This document shows, in pieces, positions 5,598 to 6,760 of a stretch of 6,760 nucleotides of DNA. Source of the DNA: an uncultured Clostridia bacterium. GTDB lineage: Bacteria > Bacillota > Clostridia > Oscillospirales > Acutalibacteraceae. The stretch spans positions 1 to 6,760 of the forward strand of contig CANQIG010000107.1 in NCBI GenBank assembly GCA_947623765.1, written 5' to 3'. The position numbers were made by a program, and so were the translations under genes. Positions within the stretch are counted from its first letter, which is position 1. Each line of letters begins with the position of its first letter. Under the pieces are notes generated by a model. That model was not told where the DNA came from. It ran no database searches and saw only the letters and a list, made by a program, of their open reading frames with translations.

Positions 5598-5990
5598 AGA
5601 GGGCCAAAGGGCGGCGCGGTCGGAGAGGGAAGGAAAGCTCCTTTTGCTGGGGCGTAGGAGAAGCTGGCGAGCGCGGGGAGAAAGGATAAAAAGGAAGTGC
5701 GTGCAGGGGAGAAAAAGAAAGCTCCTTGAGCTAGGCCAAAGAGAGAGCCAAACGAGCGCTGCGTGAAGGACAATAGAGGGGAAGCACGTGCCGGGGAGAA
5801 AAGAAAACTCCTTTTGCTGGGCGTAGGGGGCTGGCGAGCGCGAGGAGAAAGATTCAAAGGGCGGCGTGGTCGGTGGGGAAAGAATAGTTCTTTTGTTGGG
5901 CTGCAAGGGGGCCAAACACGCTCGGCGTGAAGGACTTTAGAAGGGGCGCGCGCCGGGGAGAAAAGAAAAACTCCTTTCGCTGGGCAAAGA
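5598..5990. repeat. Purine-rich array of five alternating ~83-bp units
   Basis: A degenerate motif of the form GGGGAGAAAAGAAA-CTCCTTTTGCTGGGC begins near 5622, 5706, 5793, 5873 and 5955, spaced about 80-88 bases. Spacers alternate. After the first and third motif comes GCGTAGG...GCTGGCGAGCGCG.GGAGAAAG. After the second and fourth come GCCAAA...CGTGAAGGAC..TAGA.GGGG and GCGYGCC. AAAGGGCGGCG.GGTCGG precedes both the first and the fourth motif. The + strand is mostly purine. Each motif can form a short GGAG/CTCC stem. Overlapping minus-strand reading frames of about 100 codons exist but show only low-complexity peptide repeats and no start signals. Function unknown. Confidence 0.75.
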
Positions 5991-6151
5991 GAGGAAGTCT
6001 GGCAACTGCGACTCTAAAGCCAACAAAAGGAGGCCGTTCCGGGGAGCGGCAGACACAGTTTAACACATTCGGGCGGGGATGGCAAGTCTTTCTTCTGGGC
6101 GTGTTTTTTTGGGACGAGAAGGATGTGCAGGTTCCATAAAAACGCGGGCAG

Positions 6152-6173
6152 GATTTGTACGGTCATACAAATC
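6152..6173. promoter_or_regulatory. Inverted repeat upstream of the DUF1836 promoter
   Basis: GATTTGTA (6152-6159) and TACAAATC (6166-6173) are perfect inverted arms around CGGTCA. The site ends 23 bases before the -35 box. It could be an operator for a dimeric regulator, perhaps the downstream gene's own product. It lacks a following T-tract, so it is unlikely to be a terminator. The assignment is inferred from position and symmetry only. Confidence 0.45.
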
Positions 6174-6196
6174 TGTGAAAAATCATGGAATTCTTA

Positions 6197-6225
6197 TTGA
6201 CAATCATGTGACTGCGTGGTACAAT
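6197..6225 (+). promoter_or_regulatory. Extended -10 sigma-A promoter for the DUF1836 gene
   Basis: TTGACA (6197-6202) is followed after 17 bases by TACAAT (6220-6225), and TG at 6217-6218 adds the extended -10 element. Transcription would start near 6232, leaving a leader of about 24 bases. This local A+T-rich patch (about 6165-6240) contrasts with the GC-rich surroundings. Confidence 0.85.
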
Positions 6226-6255
6226 TCAATCACAATCTCAAAGGGAGATGAGAAG

Positions 6256-6760
6256 ATGCAGTGGAGATTGCCGGGGACGGTATTGGAAGCGCCGCTGGAC
6301 CGCGAGGAAGCGGCGGCGGAGGTGCTCTCCTCGCTGTTTCTGACGGGCGGGCTGGTGCTCTCGCAGGTGACGCAGATCGCGGGGATGCAGCAGCACATCG
6401 TGCAGAACTGGGTGCGGCGCGGTTTTTTGCCGCCGCCCGTCGGGAGAAAATACGGGAAGAGCCAGCTGTGCCGGATCCTCACGATCAACGCGCTGAAAAA
6501 CGCGCTCGCCATCGACGACATCTGCCGTCTGCTGCGCTACGTGAACGGATCGCTCACGGACCGCAGCGACGACACGATCGACGACGCGGACCTGTACCTC
6601 GCGTTCGTCTCTCTGGCGCGGACCGCCGCGCTGGAGGGCTTCCCGCCCGAGGAGCGCGTGCCGGGTCTGCTCGCGCGGAGCCTCGCGGGGTACGAGGAGC
6701 CGGTCCCGGGGGCGCGGGGACGGATCGAGGAGGTGCTGACCATCATGCTGATGGCGTGGC
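6256..6760 (+). CDS. DUF1836 family MerR-like regulator (3' end outside window)
   Basis: The 168 codons present encode the start of a DUF1836 protein, a Firmicutes family with a MerR-like helix-turn-helix, probably a transcription factor. The DNA-binding part spans about 34-80: LVLSQVTQIAGMQQHIVQNW (33-52), RRGFLPPPVGRKYGKSQLCR (54-73), then ILTINALKNAL. The family's acidic segment follows as DRSDDTIDDADLYLAF (102-117). The start at 6256 has AAGGGAG at 6241-6247; an ATG at 6248 is in another frame. The frame stays open to the window edge, and the family is usually only somewhat longer than this. It is the first gene of its own transcript, with an inverted repeat upstream that might be its operator. 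The target genes are unknown. Confidence 0.88.
   Translation, partial: MQWRLPGTVLEAPLDREEAAAEVLSSLFLTGGLVLSQVTQIAGMQQHIVQNWVRRGFLPPPVGRKYGKSQLCRILTINALKNALAIDDICRLLRYVNGSLTDRSDDTIDDADLYLAFVSLARTAALEGFPPEERVPGLLARSLAGYEEPVPGARGRIEEVLTIMLMAW

Noticed and set aside
5537..5915. Minus-strand small proteins in the purine-rich array
   Set aside because: Two overlapping frames are open only because of the purine bias; their S/F/P-rich repeats mirror the DNA repeat and no start signal is evident.
5598..5990. CRISPR array
   Set aside because: The units are degenerate, spacers recur in alternation instead of being unique, and no cas genes are present.

Overview
The window looks like chromosomal DNA from a high-GC Firmicute, most likely a gut-type Clostridia of the Oscillospiraceae/Ruminococcaceae kind. 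The grounds are strong Shine-Dalgarno sites (AAGGAGG, GAGGAGG), near-consensus sigma-A promoters, a DUF1836 regulator (a Firmicutes family) and GC-rich third codon positions. No taxon can be fixed without a search. All five protein genes lie on the + strand.

Layout: (1) 82-1112, a promoter and prmA, the ribosomal protein L11 methyltransferase. (2) 1088-1416, an intergenic block made almost wholly of palindromic repeat modules; it starts inside the last codons of prmA and ends next to the ribosome binding site of the following gene. (3) 1429-2833, two overlapping genes: a double-GNAT acetyltransferase and a small HD-domain hydrolase. (4) 2867-4499, a near-perfect promoter and a cytoplasmic type-B carboxylesterase. 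(5) About 4500-5570, gene-free DNA holding several further copies of the same palindromic family, a near-exact 160-bp tandem duplication and two intrinsic terminators. (6) About 5598-5990, a purine-rich array of five degenerate ~83-bp units in alternating A-B-A-B-A order. (7) 6152-6760, an inverted repeat, an extended -10 promoter and the 5' part of a DUF1836 (MerR-like) regulator that runs off the window.

The genes do not form an obvious pathway: they are a housekeeping methyltransferase, an acetyltransferase/HD pair, an esterase and a regulator. The striking content is non-coding. The palindromic family appears in both orientations. Its stems differ in sequence but keep their pairing, which suggests selection on structure or a repeat amplified as a hairpin. 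It sits at gene 3' ends, and in prmA it supplies the stop codon. I see no defence system, transposase, integrase, CRISPR array, rRNA or tRNA. Stretches 1-81, about 4662-4678, 5391-5421 and 5991-6151 hold nothing I can name.
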